Positions 8,307 through 18,759 of a stretch of DNA of 64,000 nucleotides are shown piece after piece. The notes beneath the pieces were generated by a model. That model was not told where the DNA came from. It did not search any database and saw only the letters and a program-made list of their open reading frames with translations. Numbering within the stretch: position 1 is the first letter of the stretch; every line of letters starts with the position of its first letter. Origin of the DNA: Pedobacter miscanthi. GTDB taxonomy: Bacteria; Bacteroidota; Bacteroidia; Sphingobacteriales; Sphingobacteriaceae. Location: contig NZ_QNQU01000001.1 in the NCBI RefSeq assembly GCF_003315595.1, forward strand, positions 248,001 through 312,000. The letters are read 5' to 3'. A program made the position numbers and the translations under genes.

Positions 8307-8713
8307 ACCAGATCTACAGTAAAAACGATAAATACATAAACATCATCACCATTTTCGGTAACAGTAATCACGGGATTATTATAACTTACCTTATTGTTAT
8401 CCCCGGTTTGCAACAAGTAATCGCCAGCCGCATGTTTGGCATTTTCTAACCTTTCCTGCTTATTACTCCCTATTACCCCAACCTGACTAATAACACCTAA
8501 ACGGAATCCTTTCAATTTTGGACCCGTTCCAATCAGGGCTTTTTTAATTTTACCTGTATGATCCATTGGCTGAGAATCAGCAACTTTAATTCCGGGTTGT
8601 GCGGGCTCGTCTACTTTAAGGATAATTGCCCTGGTGTATACCGGTCCGGTGGCAGAAATACTGGCCGTAAGCAGGATTCCCTCCTGAGATTGATCTGTTT
8701 GATAAGTGTTCAT
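8303..8713 (-). CDS. Hypothetical protein coupled to the downstream exported protein
   Basis: A 136-residue soluble protein without signal peptide or membrane segment. The sequence includes an internal segment LENAKHAAGDYLLQTGDNNK and an alternating-strand C-terminus (DDVYVFIVFTVDLV), suggesting a small alpha/beta or beta-sandwich protein. Its stop overlaps the start of the exported protein gene by four bases, so the two are very likely one transcription unit. No family recognised and no catalytic motif seen. Confidence 0.6.
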   Translation of the reverse strand: MNTYQTDQSQEGILLTASISATGPVYTRAIILKVDEPAQPGIKVADSQPMDHTGKIKKALIGTGPKLKGFRLGVISQVGVIGSNKQERLENAKHAAGDYLLQTGDNNKVSYNNPVITVTENGDDVYVFIVFTVDLV

Positions 8714-8955
8714 TGTAAATCGTATTTAGATGAAATATTTGATGAGCTGATGATTCAAAAGAATAATACAAGCCTTATAAATTGGCACACAATAAACTTT
8801 GCTAACTAAATTTACAAATTTTGTAATCAATCACTTAGCAAAAATGTAAAATTGTTTAAAATTTAATGATGATGTAATATAGCTGCGCGTGATCGAAACT
8901 ATTAGAACTGATCTGCGTTTAGTAATTGCCAACCTCTTCCTATATCGCCGCTAAG

Positions 8956-10698
8956 ATGAAAATACTTTTAAAATACCTTAAACCTCATCGTAAACTCATT
9001 ATATTTTCGCTCTTGCTGGCTGCTTCGGCACAGCTTTTAAGCCTGCTTGATCCAATCATCTTTGGAAAAATAATCGACAATTATTCAACCAATAAACATC
9101 ATTTAAGCGAAAAGCAACTTATAAGCGAAGTTTTATACTGGCTGCTTATTGCACTTGTTATAGCGCTGGTAGCCCGGCTTTGCCGCTCGGTACAGGAATT
9201 TACTACCCGTAAAGCCGTAGCACGCTTTGGCATGAATATTTTTAATGATGGTTTGAAACAAACCCTACGCCTGTCCTTTCAGGAATTTGAAGAAAGCCGC
9301 AGTGGTACCACCCTATCGGTACTGCAAAAAGTTAAAACCGATGCCGAACGTTTTATCAATGCATTTATTAATATTCTCTTTTCATCGCTCGTTGGCATTG
9401 GCTTTCTGTTGTGGTATAGCTTAAATAAAAACTGGTTACTTGTTCCCGTATTTTTTATCGGCGTATTGGTTTTGGGTTCGTTAACAGGTTTACTCTCAAA
9501 AAAAATCAAAGCTATCCAACGGTCTATTAACCGACAGGCCGACCGGCAGGCAGGTGTGATTACCGAGAGCCTGCGCAACATCGAACTGGTAAAAAGTTTG
9601 GGCTTAACCTTTGCAGAAATCAGAAGGCTGAATGTACAGACGTTAAAAATATTCGATCTCGAGATGTTAAAAGCCAGAAAAGTAAGTATGTTATCTTTTC
9701 TACAAGGTAATCTCCTCAATTTGTTAAAGCAATCCGTTCTGTTCATCCTGCTCTGGCTTATTTTCAGGAAAATATTGAGTACCGGAGAACTGATTGCCAT
9801 GCAGTTTATCTCCACAGCTATTTTTACCCCTTTGCAGGATTTGGGTAATATGATTATCCTGTATAGAGAGGCCGATGCATCGCTTAAAACCTTTGATAAC
9901 CTGATGCAGAAATCAATAGAAACGCGACCAGATAATGCAATAGAAATTGACGCGCTTAACCGGTTAGAATTTAAAAATGTAGTTTTCAGACATAAAACAG
10001 CCGGTTATAACGCTATTGATGATATTTCTTTCGAAATCCAGAATGGTGAAACAGTGGCATTTGTTGGTCCGTCAGGTTCGGGTAAATCCACTTTGGTAAA
10101 ACTTTTGGTAGGACTTTATCTTCCGGTTGAGGGCGAAATTTTCTTCAACAAAACAAGCTCTAAACAAATCAGGTATAACCCTTTACGCCGGCAAATTGGC
10201 TTTGTTACACAAGATACCCAATTGTACGCCGGATCAATCAGGGATAATATGCGTTTCGTAAACCCCACTGCAAGCGAAGAAGATATTGTTGAAGCCTTGC
10301 GTAAGGCATCTGCTACTGCGCTTATTGCCAAAGCTGCGCAGGGGATTGATACGGTTTTGGGCGAAAATGGAATGAAATTATCCGGAGGAGAAAAACAGCG
10401 GATTTCGATTGCCAGAGCGTTATTAAGAAAACCAAGACTTTTGATATTTGATGAGGCCACCTCTGCACTCGATTCGCTTACCGAGGAAGAAATATCGGCA
10501 ACGATACGCGAAATTTCTGACAGAAGGGAACAGATGACCATTCTGATTGCCCATCGCTTATCAACCATTATGCACGCCGATCAAATTTACGTGCTGGAGA
10601 AAGGAAAAGTATCTGAAACAGGGAGTCATCAGGAATTGCTCGAAAAGAAAGGCCTTTATTATTCCATGTGGCGACAGCAGATTGGAGAGCGCAGATAA
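8956..10698 (+). CDS. ABC exporter, fused permease and ATPase
   Basis: Half-size ABC exporter of the MsbA/LmrA-like type, 580 residues from the ATG at 8956 (an earlier frame start adds ten residues with no clear function). Residues 1-300 form the six-helix type-1 exporter domain; the nucleotide-binding domain shows Walker A GPSGSGKST, Q-loop FVTQDTQLYAG, signature LSGGEKQR, Walker B LLIFDEATSAL with catalytic Glu, and the H-loop His in LIAHRLST. All motifs are intact, so a homodimer is expected. Transcribed alone, convergent with the galactosidase gene. Substrate (lipid, peptide or drug) cannot be inferred. Confidence 0.92.
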   Translation: MKILLKYLKPHRKLIIFSLLLAASAQLLSLLDPIIFGKIIDNYSTNKHHLSEKQLISEVLYWLLIALVIALVARLCRSVQEFTTRKAVARFGMNIFNDGLKQTLRLSFQEFEESRSGTTLSVLQKVKTDAERFINAFINILFSSLVGIGFLLWYSLNKNWLLVPVFFIGVLVLGSLTGLLSKKIKAIQRSINRQADRQAGVITESLRNIELVKSLGLTFAEIRRLNVQTLKIFDLEMLKARKVSMLSFLQGNLLNLLKQSVLFILLWLIFRKILSTGELIAMQFISTAIFTPLQDLGNMIILYREADASLKTFDNLMQKSIETRPDNAIEIDALNRLEFKNVVFRHKTAGYNAIDDISFEIQNGETVAFVGPSGSGKSTLVKLLVGLYLPVEGEIFFNKTSSKQIRYNPLRRQIGFVTQDTQLYAGSIRDNMRFVNPTASEEDIVEALRKASATALIAKAAQGIDTVLGENGMKLSGGEKQRISIARALLRKPRLLIFDEATSALDSLTEEEISATIREISDRREQMTILIAHRLSTIMHADQIYVLEKGKVSETGSHQELLEKKGLYYSMWRQQIGERR

Positions 10699-10763
10699 TC
10701 AACTCATTATCAACAATAAATAATTACCATTTCAATTTCCCGGAACAAAACTACTACAAAAAA

Positions 10764-10806
10764 GAGTTGTCAACTTCTATGCAAACGGCTATGAAGTTGA
10801 CAACTC
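10764..10806. terminator. Long hairpin between convergent genes
   Basis: A perfect 14-bp inverted repeat: GAGTTGTCAACTTC (10764-10777) and GAAGTTGACAACTC (10793-10806), with a 15-base loop. It sits between the convergent ABC exporter and GH110 genes and is preceded by an A-run, fitting a bidirectional terminator. A related hairpin with the same core occurs at 59286-59332, so it is also a dispersed repeat. Confidence 0.6.
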
Positions 10807-10810
10807 AACA

Positions 10811-12601
10811 CTACTTAATATCTGATTTAATATCCTTTTTAAGCATATCTTTTAATTCAATTGTTGGTTTTTCGGCACCGAACTGATTTCCTTTCATTAT
10901 CACGCCTGTACAGGCCAAAAGGTTAAATGCGGGGCGTGGATTCCCAGAAGGCATAAAATCAGATTTTTCTATCTTATTGTTTACAAAAGTGAGCCCCTGG
11001 GTGCTTTTAGCAGATAATAACGGATAATCGTAAATCTTAAAGGTATTGTTCTCAATCCTGATGTTTTTGTGCACATAGTAATTCGGGATGAGTTGATGGT
11101 TTTCAGGATTAATATTAATCACATAGTTATTTGGTGCGGAATTATAGCCACATTCTATAAATTGGTTGTTGCGTATGGTTACATCGGTTACAGGTCCCGA
11201 TTCGTACCAGCCTTCAGCATCATCTTCAATCAAAATAGCATGCATGCCCGTGCGATAATAAATATTGTTCTCAATGACCACTTTACGACGTGTGGTAATT
11301 AAAGTTCCCCGCGAAATAGTGGCTTCGAAACGTGAGTTTTTAATGGTTACAGCTGGTGTCCACGTTACATTTTCTAAAGCATCTCCTATCTTTAGTTCGC
11401 TGGGGAAAGGTTTTTCCAATTCAACCAGCATTTCTCTTTCTGAAATTAATTTAGCGGTTTTAATTTTGCCCTGTCCAAAAATCTGTAATGCAGCAGGGTG
11501 TAAATAAACGATGGTATCGCCAGGCATAAATGCCATAAAACCATAGGTCTGGTGATGCATAAACTTTAGTTTCAAAGTAATTGGCGATATCATTTCGCTC
11601 ACTTTTAAATGCGTGCCATGCACATTAACCGGATCATCATGCAAACCTTTAAAGCGGCAATTATTAATGGTAATTTGTCCCTTACAACCCGAAAAATGCA
11701 TTCCATCTGCTGATGATGCTATTACCCGTCCGCTACCAGGTTCGGGTGCTATGACAACGCTATCGTAATCAAGGTTTTCTGAAAACTGCGAAACAATACC
11801 CAAACCATGCATCGAATACATATTGATGTTATGCAGGCTAATGTTTTTAGAGCGGTTATTAAATGCACCAACATAGTCGCGGTAACGGTCTCTAATGGTT
11901 AATACATCACCAGCCTGGGCTTTAAGTTTCGAAAAATCACCGGTAAATTTTACTTTAAGCGGGGAAATTTTTTCGGCTTTACTTTTCGAAAAAGCATCCC
12001 AACCACTGTAGGTTAAAGTGCTGGCATTTGGTCTGAACAAAACAGCGTGATGGTTTTTGGTAATCCATTTTTCGCCATACCATTCTAACCGGCCATCAAT
12101 AATGGCGAATTTGCTATCAGGATGAATATTGGCGGTAACCGATGTGGGCGTAATCTCTTCTAAGGTCATTTCCGACATACCTGCCCGTTCATAATTAACC
12201 GAAAGGTTTTGCAAACGGATATCCTCGCTCCCATCAATTACCCAGCTGATCATTTTTCCATGAAAAACAAATACCGATCCATTGCCTTCTATGGTTACAT
12301 TTTTCAAATCCTTCAGGTATAAGCCAACCCTTTGCTTTTTCACCGGAAATTCTGCTTCCGATGAGGAATTGGAAATATAATAATGGGTTTCGGTAGCGCT
12401 ATCAGGCCAAAAATCATATCGTCCTTTGGGGAAATTAAGCACTGATTTAGCCTGCGCTCTGGTGGCTTCAATTGCCTTTTGCACGCTTGCTGTGGCATCG
12501 GCAAAACTGTTGGGTTTGGTGCCAAAAGTACTTACATCAATGGTTTGGGCCTGAAGCTGGTAACCAATAAGCAGGAATAATGCGGTAAAATATTTTTTCA
12601 T
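10811..12601 (-). CDS. Secreted GH110 alpha-1,3-galactosidase
   Basis: Glycoside hydrolase family 110 enzyme, predicted to release terminal alpha-1,3-linked galactose, as in blood-group-B-type or linear alpha-galactosyl glycans. It has a signal peptide (MKKYFTALFLLIGYQLQAQ), an opening IDVSTFGTKPNSFADATASV typical of right-handed beta-helix enzymes, and a characteristic central block ADGMHFSGCKGQITINNCRF followed by GLHDDPVNVHGTHLKV. Repeated VTIRNNQF- and IRIENNTF-like rungs mark the beta-helix. At 596 residues it is about the family length. It lies at the 3' end of the SusCD locus and probably supplies its hydrolytic activity. Exact linkage specificity within GH110 is not decidable here. 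Confidence 0.87.
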   Translation of the reverse strand: MKKYFTALFLLIGYQLQAQTIDVSTFGTKPNSFADATASVQKAIEATRAQAKSVLNFPKGRYDFWPDSATETHYYISNSSSEAEFPVKKQRVGLYLKDLKNVTIEGNGSVFVFHGKMISWVIDGSEDIRLQNLSVNYERAGMSEMTLEEITPTSVTANIHPDSKFAIIDGRLEWYGEKWITKNHHAVLFRPNASTLTYSGWDAFSKSKAEKISPLKVKFTGDFSKLKAQAGDVLTIRDRYRDYVGAFNNRSKNISLHNINMYSMHGLGIVSQFSENLDYDSVVIAPEPGSGRVIASSADGMHFSGCKGQITINNCRFKGLHDDPVNVHGTHLKVSEMISPITLKLKFMHHQTYGFMAFMPGDTIVYLHPAALQIFGQGKIKTAKLISEREMLVELEKPFPSELKIGDALENVTWTPAVTIKNSRFEATISRGTLITTRRKVVIENNIYYRTGMHAILIEDDAEGWYESGPVTDVTIRNNQFIECGYNSAPNNYVININPENHQLIPNYYVHKNIRIENNTFKIYDYPLLSAKSTQGLTFVNNKIEKSDFMPSGNPRPAFNLLACTGVIMKGNQFGAEKPTIELKDMLKKDIKSDIK

Positions 12602-12682
12602 TATGTGGTTCTAACTATGGCGTTTGCGATTAATAAAGCGTGCTTATATTCAACAGTAAATGTTGCAGTTTAAATATTAAAA

Positions 12683-12820
12683 GAGAGGCTGTATCGTAAA
12701 AGAGATTCTTCAGATTTTGTCACAATGAGCCCTTACCGATAAAATCAGCACCCGGGCTAGTTGTGATAAATCAATTAACCGATTCAAAAACGACCATCTA
12801 TATTTACGGTACAGCCTCTC
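12683..12820. mobile_element. MITE-like element with 18-bp terminal inverted repeats
   Basis: GAGAGGCTGTATCGTAAA (12683-12700) and TTTACGGTACAGCCTCTC (12803-12820) are inverted copies with one mismatch, bounding a 138-bp non-coding segment between the GH110 and lipoprotein genes. Size and ends fit a miniature inverted-repeat element mobilised in trans. No clear target-site duplication is visible. It could alternatively act as a long hairpin separating the two genes' expression. Confidence 0.5.
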
Positions 12821-12840
12821 ACAAGCTAATGTTTTAATTT

Positions 12841-13320
12841 CTAATTATTTGTAAAAGAGGTAATATTAATGGTCCATAGCCTGGTTGCTCCATTTGCAGC
12901 GGTAACCACATATTTCAATGGTTTTGTTGCATCAGTTGGATCGCCAAGTGCAGGGGTTCCGCCTGTTGGTGCAATGGTTGCCGCCGTTGAGATGTTTACA
13001 TTAAACCATAACCTTGTTTGCGCTACTTTAGTTTTCTCGGCGGCAGTAAACTGACCATTGGCAGCCGGCACACTGATCGCGATATTAATAGTTGCATTGG
13101 TCTGATCTACTGTTTGCGTTACTAATAAAGGTTGGTAAGCTACAACAGGCTGTCCGTTCCTGGTTTCGGTGCCATTAAAGCGATATTCTGCATTTACCAG
13201 TGTGATCTCATTGGTATCAAATAATGGATAATCTTCTAAGCCTTTTTTTAAACATGAAGTTGTAATCGCTATTATCAATAATAAAACAGCGTGGGTGATA
13301 TATTTAATTTTTCTTTTCAT
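12841..13320 (-). CDS. SusCD-associated lipoprotein of unknown function
   Basis: A 159-residue surface lipoprotein candidate starting at the ATG ending at 13320. The signal MKRKIKYITHAVLLLIIAIT runs into TSC, a type-II lipobox, followed by KKGLEDYPLFDTNEITLVNA. The C-terminal part, ending ATRLWTINITSF, looks like the Ig-like DUF1735/DUF5018-type domains found in lipoproteins encoded beside SusD. Position immediately downstream of SusD (16 bases) supports a glycan-binding accessory role. Family membership is tentative. Confidence 0.7.
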   Translation of the reverse strand: MKRKIKYITHAVLLLIIAITTSCLKKGLEDYPLFDTNEITLVNAEYRFNGTETRNGQPVVAYQPLLVTQTVDQTNATINIAISVPAANGQFTAAEKTKVAQTRLWFNVNISTAATIAPTGGTPALGDPTDATKPLKYVVTAANGATRLWTINITSFTNN

Positions 13321-13336
13321 AATGTAAGATTTAGGA

Positions 13337-15226
13337 TTACCAACCTGGGTTTTGAGGTAAGAATTTAGGGTTGTTATCAATCATACCCTGTGGTACAGGG
13401 AATAAATACCTTCGCGAAGGTGTAAAAACACGTTGATTATAGGTGGTACGGAACGGACCTGTTACGATAGAAAAAGATTTCCGGTCTTTTGATATGTCCA
13501 TTACGCGTATTGGTTCAGTTAATTCAGCAATTGTTCCTCCTGGCGCAATTCCATCATTTGCATTACCTCCAAAGCGGCCCCAGCGTAAAAGGCTGTAATA
13601 ACGATCGTTTTCTTCCGTGAGTTCTACCCTGCGCTCTCTTTTGTAGTCTTTCCAGGCATCTGTTAAATTACTAGCCATTGAGGCAGGTATTTGTCCATGC
13701 ATCACCCGTGTTTTATTTAAATTAACTACAGCATTAACCACATCTCCTTTTAACAGATAAGCCTCGGCAAGATTTAAATATACCCTGCCCAAACGCATAC
13801 ATACAAAATGATAATCAGTACTTACACTGTTTAAATATGAAGGCGAAACATTGGTATAAATACCTTTTCGCCAATACATGTTACTTAAGGTAAAAGCATA
13901 GTCGCCACCATTGATTTCGCCTAGAAAACGTGCGGCATTTCCTCTTAGCCCGGTAGTAAATAACTCGCCGTAAAAACGGGTAGAATCGCTGATAATGGAA
14001 GCTTTCCACCTTGCATCGCGGTTTTCATTGGTTAATGTCCAGATGGTTTCATTGCTGCCAGGTTTAATCCTTCCCATTTTAACCAGGGTTTCATCATTTA
14101 ATTTAGCCGTTTTATCATGCGGAAAACCTGTTCTCGAAAAAGGCACCAGCACATTTACTCCTTCATCAACTGCATTAATGTATTGCGAGGTCTGGTTCCA
14201 GGGCACAACCTTGGTTGGATCGGCCTTATCGATGGTTAAATAATCATCAGTTAAATTTTGTGCGGGGAAATTTTCGGGCCAGCATTCAAAAGGAACCGAC
14301 TTGGTAAACAATGGAGAACCCTGAAATTTATTAATTTTATCGGCTGTTATATTCGGCAACGCATTTTGCATTGGCGTGCTTGATACAGTTGTATTAATTG
14401 CTTTTTGGTAAATTCCGTAAATAATTTCACTGGATGTACTTTTGGTTTCGTTAAACATGCCTTCATAATCGGTTTCTAAGGCATAACCACCTCCAATAAC
14501 CAGTTGTGCATTGGCTATCACTTTATCCAGCAACGGATCGTTAGCTGCTATATTTGGTGCCGCCGGATAGTTTTTATAAGCTAAAGCCTGTAAACACACT
14601 TCAGTCAAAAAAGCAGCTGCTACATATTTATTTGTACGGCCTGATACTTTTGTGGCAGGTAAACCGGTAACAGCATCCTCCAGGTCTTTTATAATGTAGT
14701 TGTAACTTTCTGTTGGATTAGCTGTTGTTGGAAGCAAAAATTCATCGTTTTCGTTCAAAACTTTGTCGATCCAAACAATACGGCCAATGGTGCGTGCCAC
14801 ACTGTAGTACGACATGGCCCTTAAAAATTTGGCTTCAGCAATTAATTCCTTTTTATCTGCCTCTGCAATACCTGATGATTCGGTAACGTTTTTAATGATT
14901 ACGTTACAACGGCGAACAGCCCCCCAGTTGTTAAAGCCATAGTCGCTTCTGTTTGTTAACCCGGGTCTTTCGCTAAAAACGGTATTTGCCCCACCTATTC
15001 CGCCCTGGGCAATAATATTTGTGGTATACGGGTCCTGGCCTGGACCACTTGCATAATTGTTCATAATGCCATAAGTACTAAAAATAAAAGTTTCGGCATT
15101 CGCCCTGCTGCTCCAGATAATATCCGGGCTGATCCTGTCGGTCGGTAAAGTATCCAGCACTTTTTTACAGGAATTTAACACCATTAAGCCGGTTAAAATC
15201 CCTATGGTTGTTATAATTTTTTTCAT
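13337..15226 (-). CDS. SusD/RagB-family glycan-binding lipoprotein
   Basis: Outer-membrane glycan-capture lipoprotein that caps the SusC transporter. The signal peptide MKKIITTIGILTGLMVLNSC ends in a lipobox Cys (LNSC). SusD hallmarks include an early LDTLPTDRISPDIIW segment, the TPR-like AEAKFLRAMSYYSVART helix, RLGRVYLNLAEAYLLKGD and the C-terminal RRVELTEENDRYYSLLRWGR, ending in YLFPVPQGMIDNNPKF. At 629 residues it is in the normal range. It lies 19 bases downstream of the SusC gene and should be cotranscribed. The glycan is probably the GH110 substrate, by proximity. Confidence 0.95.
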   Translation of the reverse strand: MKKIITTIGILTGLMVLNSCKKVLDTLPTDRISPDIIWSSRANAETFIFSTYGIMNNYASGPGQDPYTTNIIAQGGIGGANTVFSERPGLTNRSDYGFNNWGAVRRCNVIIKNVTESSGIAEADKKELIAEAKFLRAMSYYSVARTIGRIVWIDKVLNENDEFLLPTTANPTESYNYIIKDLEDAVTGLPATKVSGRTNKYVAAAFLTEVCLQALAYKNYPAAPNIAANDPLLDKVIANAQLVIGGGYALETDYEGMFNETKSTSSEIIYGIYQKAINTTVSSTPMQNALPNITADKINKFQGSPLFTKSVPFECWPENFPAQNLTDDYLTIDKADPTKVVPWNQTSQYINAVDEGVNVLVPFSRTGFPHDKTAKLNDETLVKMGRIKPGSNETIWTLTNENRDARWKASIISDSTRFYGELFTTGLRGNAARFLGEINGGDYAFTLSNMYWRKGIYTNVSPSYLNSVSTDYHFVCMRLGRVYLNLAEAYLLKGDVVNAVVNLNKTRVMHGQIPASMASNLTDAWKDYKRERRVELTEENDRYYSLLRWGRFGGNANDGIAPGGTIAELTEPIRVMDISKDRKSFSIVTGPFRTTYNQRVFTPSRRYLFPVPQGMIDNNPKFLPQNPGW

Positions 15227-15245
15227 GATCTTCTTTATAAAATGA

Positions 15246-18200
15246 TTAAAAACCTGCGGTTACTCCAACAGCAAAAGTGCGCTGAACAGGATATTCGTAA
15301 TTGTTCAGGTTGTTGGTGCCTGATTCGGGATCAATGAAATAATCCTGACTTTTGGCAGCAGTTAACAGGTTGGTACCTGATACAAATAACCGAAGTTGTT
15401 GAAAGGGTGCTTTTTTGAGCAAGCCCTGTTTAAAATCGTAACCTAACTGTGCATATTTTAAACGGATATATTTAGATCCTATTAACCAGGCATCAGATAC
15501 CTGAAAATTATTACTTCCGTTTACACTGGGTGTAGAAACAGCGCGTGGAAAACGGGCTCCAGGGTTATCTAAACTCCAGTAATCGGTTTGATAGGCATAA
15601 ACCAGCAGATTTTGGTTACTTGATCCTTGCAACACATCGCCAATATAGCGATCTCTGTGCCTGCTCCCTGTACTACAGCATTAAATGAAAAGCCCTTGTA
15701 GCCCAAATCGATAGTAATACCATAATTTGTACGGGGAAAACTGTTGCTGCCAATCTGCCTGTTATCATCGGCCGTGATTTTACCATCACCATTGGCATCA
15801 TAATATTTTAAATCGCCGGCTATTATATTAGGCGATATTACCCTAGCCCCAGTTAGCAGCTGGCTGTTATCGGTATAGAAACCGAGGCTATGTAAACCGT
15901 ATCCATAAAAATCGCCCGCTGTATTTGTTCTTCGGATATAAGGGTTTTTAATGGTTGCATCAGCTTCCGTAGGATATCTCTCCCATAAGGAATTGGATTT
16001 TGTAAAGTTAAAGCCAACCTTATAGCTAAAATCATTAATATTACTGGCCCAGTTTAAGTTAAATTCAAAACCTTCTGTTCTATATGCGGCACCAGCTACA
16101 TTAACTAAAGGCAAACCTATACCCAAAGTAGATGCAAAACGTGGATCGCTGGCAACAAACCCCTTTCTACGGGTATAAAAATAATCGAAGCCCCCGGTTA
16201 GCCTGTTGTTTAAGGTACCAAATTCTAGTCCTAAATTCCGGCTACCAATGGTTTGCCATGAGTAGGTACTGCGGGGTAAGGTACCCGGCTCTGAACTACC
16301 CTGCACTAAATTGCCATTAATTACCCATGCATTGGCATTTAAACCATATGCAGGTACATATTGAAACGGAGCAATTTCCTCCCCGCTGATGAGGTCTTTT
16401 TTATCTCCTAACTGTCCGTAAGATCCCCTCAATTTAAAAAAATCAAGGATATGTTTTTCCTTAAGCAATTTCATAAAGTTTTCTTCAGATACGACATAGT
16501 TTGCAGATACGGCATAAAAAGTTCCCCACTGGCTGCCCGGGGGGAAAATATAATCACCATCTCTTCTAACCGATCCTTCCAAAGTATATTTCGATTTAAA
16601 ACTGTATTTTAAACGCGCCAAAATTGCTGCACGTCTTTTTTCTCCTTCACTGCCACCCGTGGTTGCGTTTAAAGTTGGTCCGGCAATAATCTGATCGTAA
16701 ATAATCTGATAATTTTGCCTGGTTCCGTTAACAATTGAGAAATCATCAGTCTGGCGTTCAAAAACACCTGTAAAATCAAAAGCATGATCGCCAAATGTTT
16801 TATTATAAGTTAAATAACCCTGTAAGGTAAGTGTTGCTCCCTGCCCCTGTTCGTTTGTTAACGATGGTGGCCCGGCATTAATTGGTGTTTTGCTGCCGAT
16901 TGCATAAGCAGGGGCCAGATAAGTCCAGATTTTCCTGAAATTATTATAAGTGGTATAAGCTCCATTTACTTTGAGTTTTAAGCCCTCTAAAAACGGGGCA
17001 CTATACTCCAAGCCTAAATTGGAATTGAAAATTTTAGCGGTACTTTTGTTATAGCCCGAAAGCGGATCCAATTCCCTTACCGGGTTATCGGGCTGGGATG
17101 TGGGCAAACCAAACTCATTAAGCGCCAGCTGTGAGGGTTGCCTGTTTTGAATATGGCTGTAAATGCCACCATAACCAGCATAAGGGACAGCGTTATTTTC
17201 TATAAAACCATCAATGCCAGCAGTAACTTTTAAATTCAGCTTTTCGATATCGCTGGTAGCATTTAACCTGTAAGTAGTGCGTTTATTAAAGTTTTGATCT
17301 GTGCGCAATATCGATCCCTGATTATAATGCGAAAGAGAAGCATAATAGCTTAATGATTTTGTACCTGACGTTAAAGATAAATCATGGCGCATTTCTGGCG
17401 CAAATTTTTTCATCGTTAGTGCTTGCCAATCGGTATTGGGAAAATTGAGGGGATCAGAACCTGTTTTTACTTTTTCCAGATCGGCCGGGGTTCTGAACGG
17501 ACTCTTTCCTTCATCGGTATACACTTTATTTAGCGCTACAGCCTGATCATAAGCGCTCATTTTTTCGGGGAACAGGGTGGGTTGCGAAAAAATCTGGTTG
17601 TAAGAATAGTTAATGGTAGTTTGGCCTTCTTTTCCACGTTTAGTGGTTACAATAATAACGCCGTTAGCGGCCGAAACCCCATAAAGCGCAGTTGCCGCAG
17701 CATCTTTTAAAATCGAATACTCTTCAATGTCATTGGGGTTAAGGTTAGCAAAATCATTGGCTGAGCGGATCACATTGTCAATTACGAACAGAGGTGTACC
17801 GCCACCACGGATTGAAATGCTACTTTTAGCACCCGGTGCACCTGTACTGGCGGTTACAATAACCCCGGGCAACCTGCCTGCAACAGCATCATTAATGGAT
17901 GCCACAGGTATCTGCGCTACGTTTTTCATATCTAAGGTACTGATGGCACTGGTGGTAACACGCCTGGTTGTTTTGCCGTATGCCTGTACTACCACCTCAT
18001 CAAGATTGTTGTTTGCTTCTTTGAGCGTGATGTTCATCGATGGACCGGCAGCCATTTCAACTGTTTCGTAGCCGATAATGGAAAAAACCAAAATGGCACG
18101 GTCGGGCACCTTTAAGCTGAACTTACCATTAATATCAGTAGAAGTTCCAATGCCTTTAATTCCTTTAACCGCTATACTTACCCCCGGTATACCTGCCCCG

Positions 18201-18613
18201 GTAACATCTTTAACCGAGCCCTGAACAGTAATATCCTTATCGGTTCCGGTATTGGCTAAAATGGTAATCAGGTTATCCTGCTGAACACTATAATTTAGTG
18301 TTGTACCAGCCAGTAAAGTCCGCAAAACCTCTTCCAGCGAAGCCTGATTGGTTTTAATACTGATCAGCTTATTAAAAGGCCCTTCGGTTGGGCTGTATAC
18401 AAAACGGTATCCGCTTTCTTTTTCAATGGTTTGGAGTGCTTTTTCGAGCCTGATATTTTTAAGATCAAGCGTTAATTTCTCCTGAGAGAAAACCTTTGCG
18501 GAAACATTTAAGCAGGTAATAAAGACTAATAAAAATGCAATCTTCATTTGGATAATGACTTTGGAAAGCAGCCTGGGCCATGGCGAGGCTTGACTAATGT
18601 AAATTTTAATCAT
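15246..18613 (-). pseudogene. SusC/RagA TonB-dependent transporter, frameshifted near 15659
   Basis: Outer-membrane glycan transporter with an N-terminal signalling domain. Order: signal segment (about 23-43), STN domain (about 47-118), CarboxypepD-regulatory-like domain (about 128-205), TonB-box-like LDEVVVQAYG, plug (about 218-330) and beta-barrel. The frame from 18613 is normal until VVQGAG, then reads nonsense to a stop at 15569. The expected continuation HRDRYIGDVLQGSSNQ lies in another frame that runs to 15246 and ends in a typical barrel C-terminus (VGVTAGF). One missing base in GGC(C)AC at about 15659 explains it; restored length is about 1122 residues. It could be a real mutation or an assembly error. 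The STN domain fits signalling to the FecR/sigma pair upstream. Confidence 0.9.
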
Positions 18614-18759
18614 ATTTTTGTTTTTTGGTTGGTTTATTTGGGGCTACGCATGTCCAGTGAGGAACCCCAGATGAGAAAAATGATCAAAAAATTATTTGGG
18701 GAATGTGTTTCTAGCACTTCCCCTTTTTTTTTGATACAGGTTTATTTTGGTTAGCTTGT

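Noticed and set aside
15246..15635. A separate small gene downstream of SusC
   Set aside because: It encodes the expected barrel C-terminus and joins the upstream frame if one base is restored, so it is part of the same broken gene.
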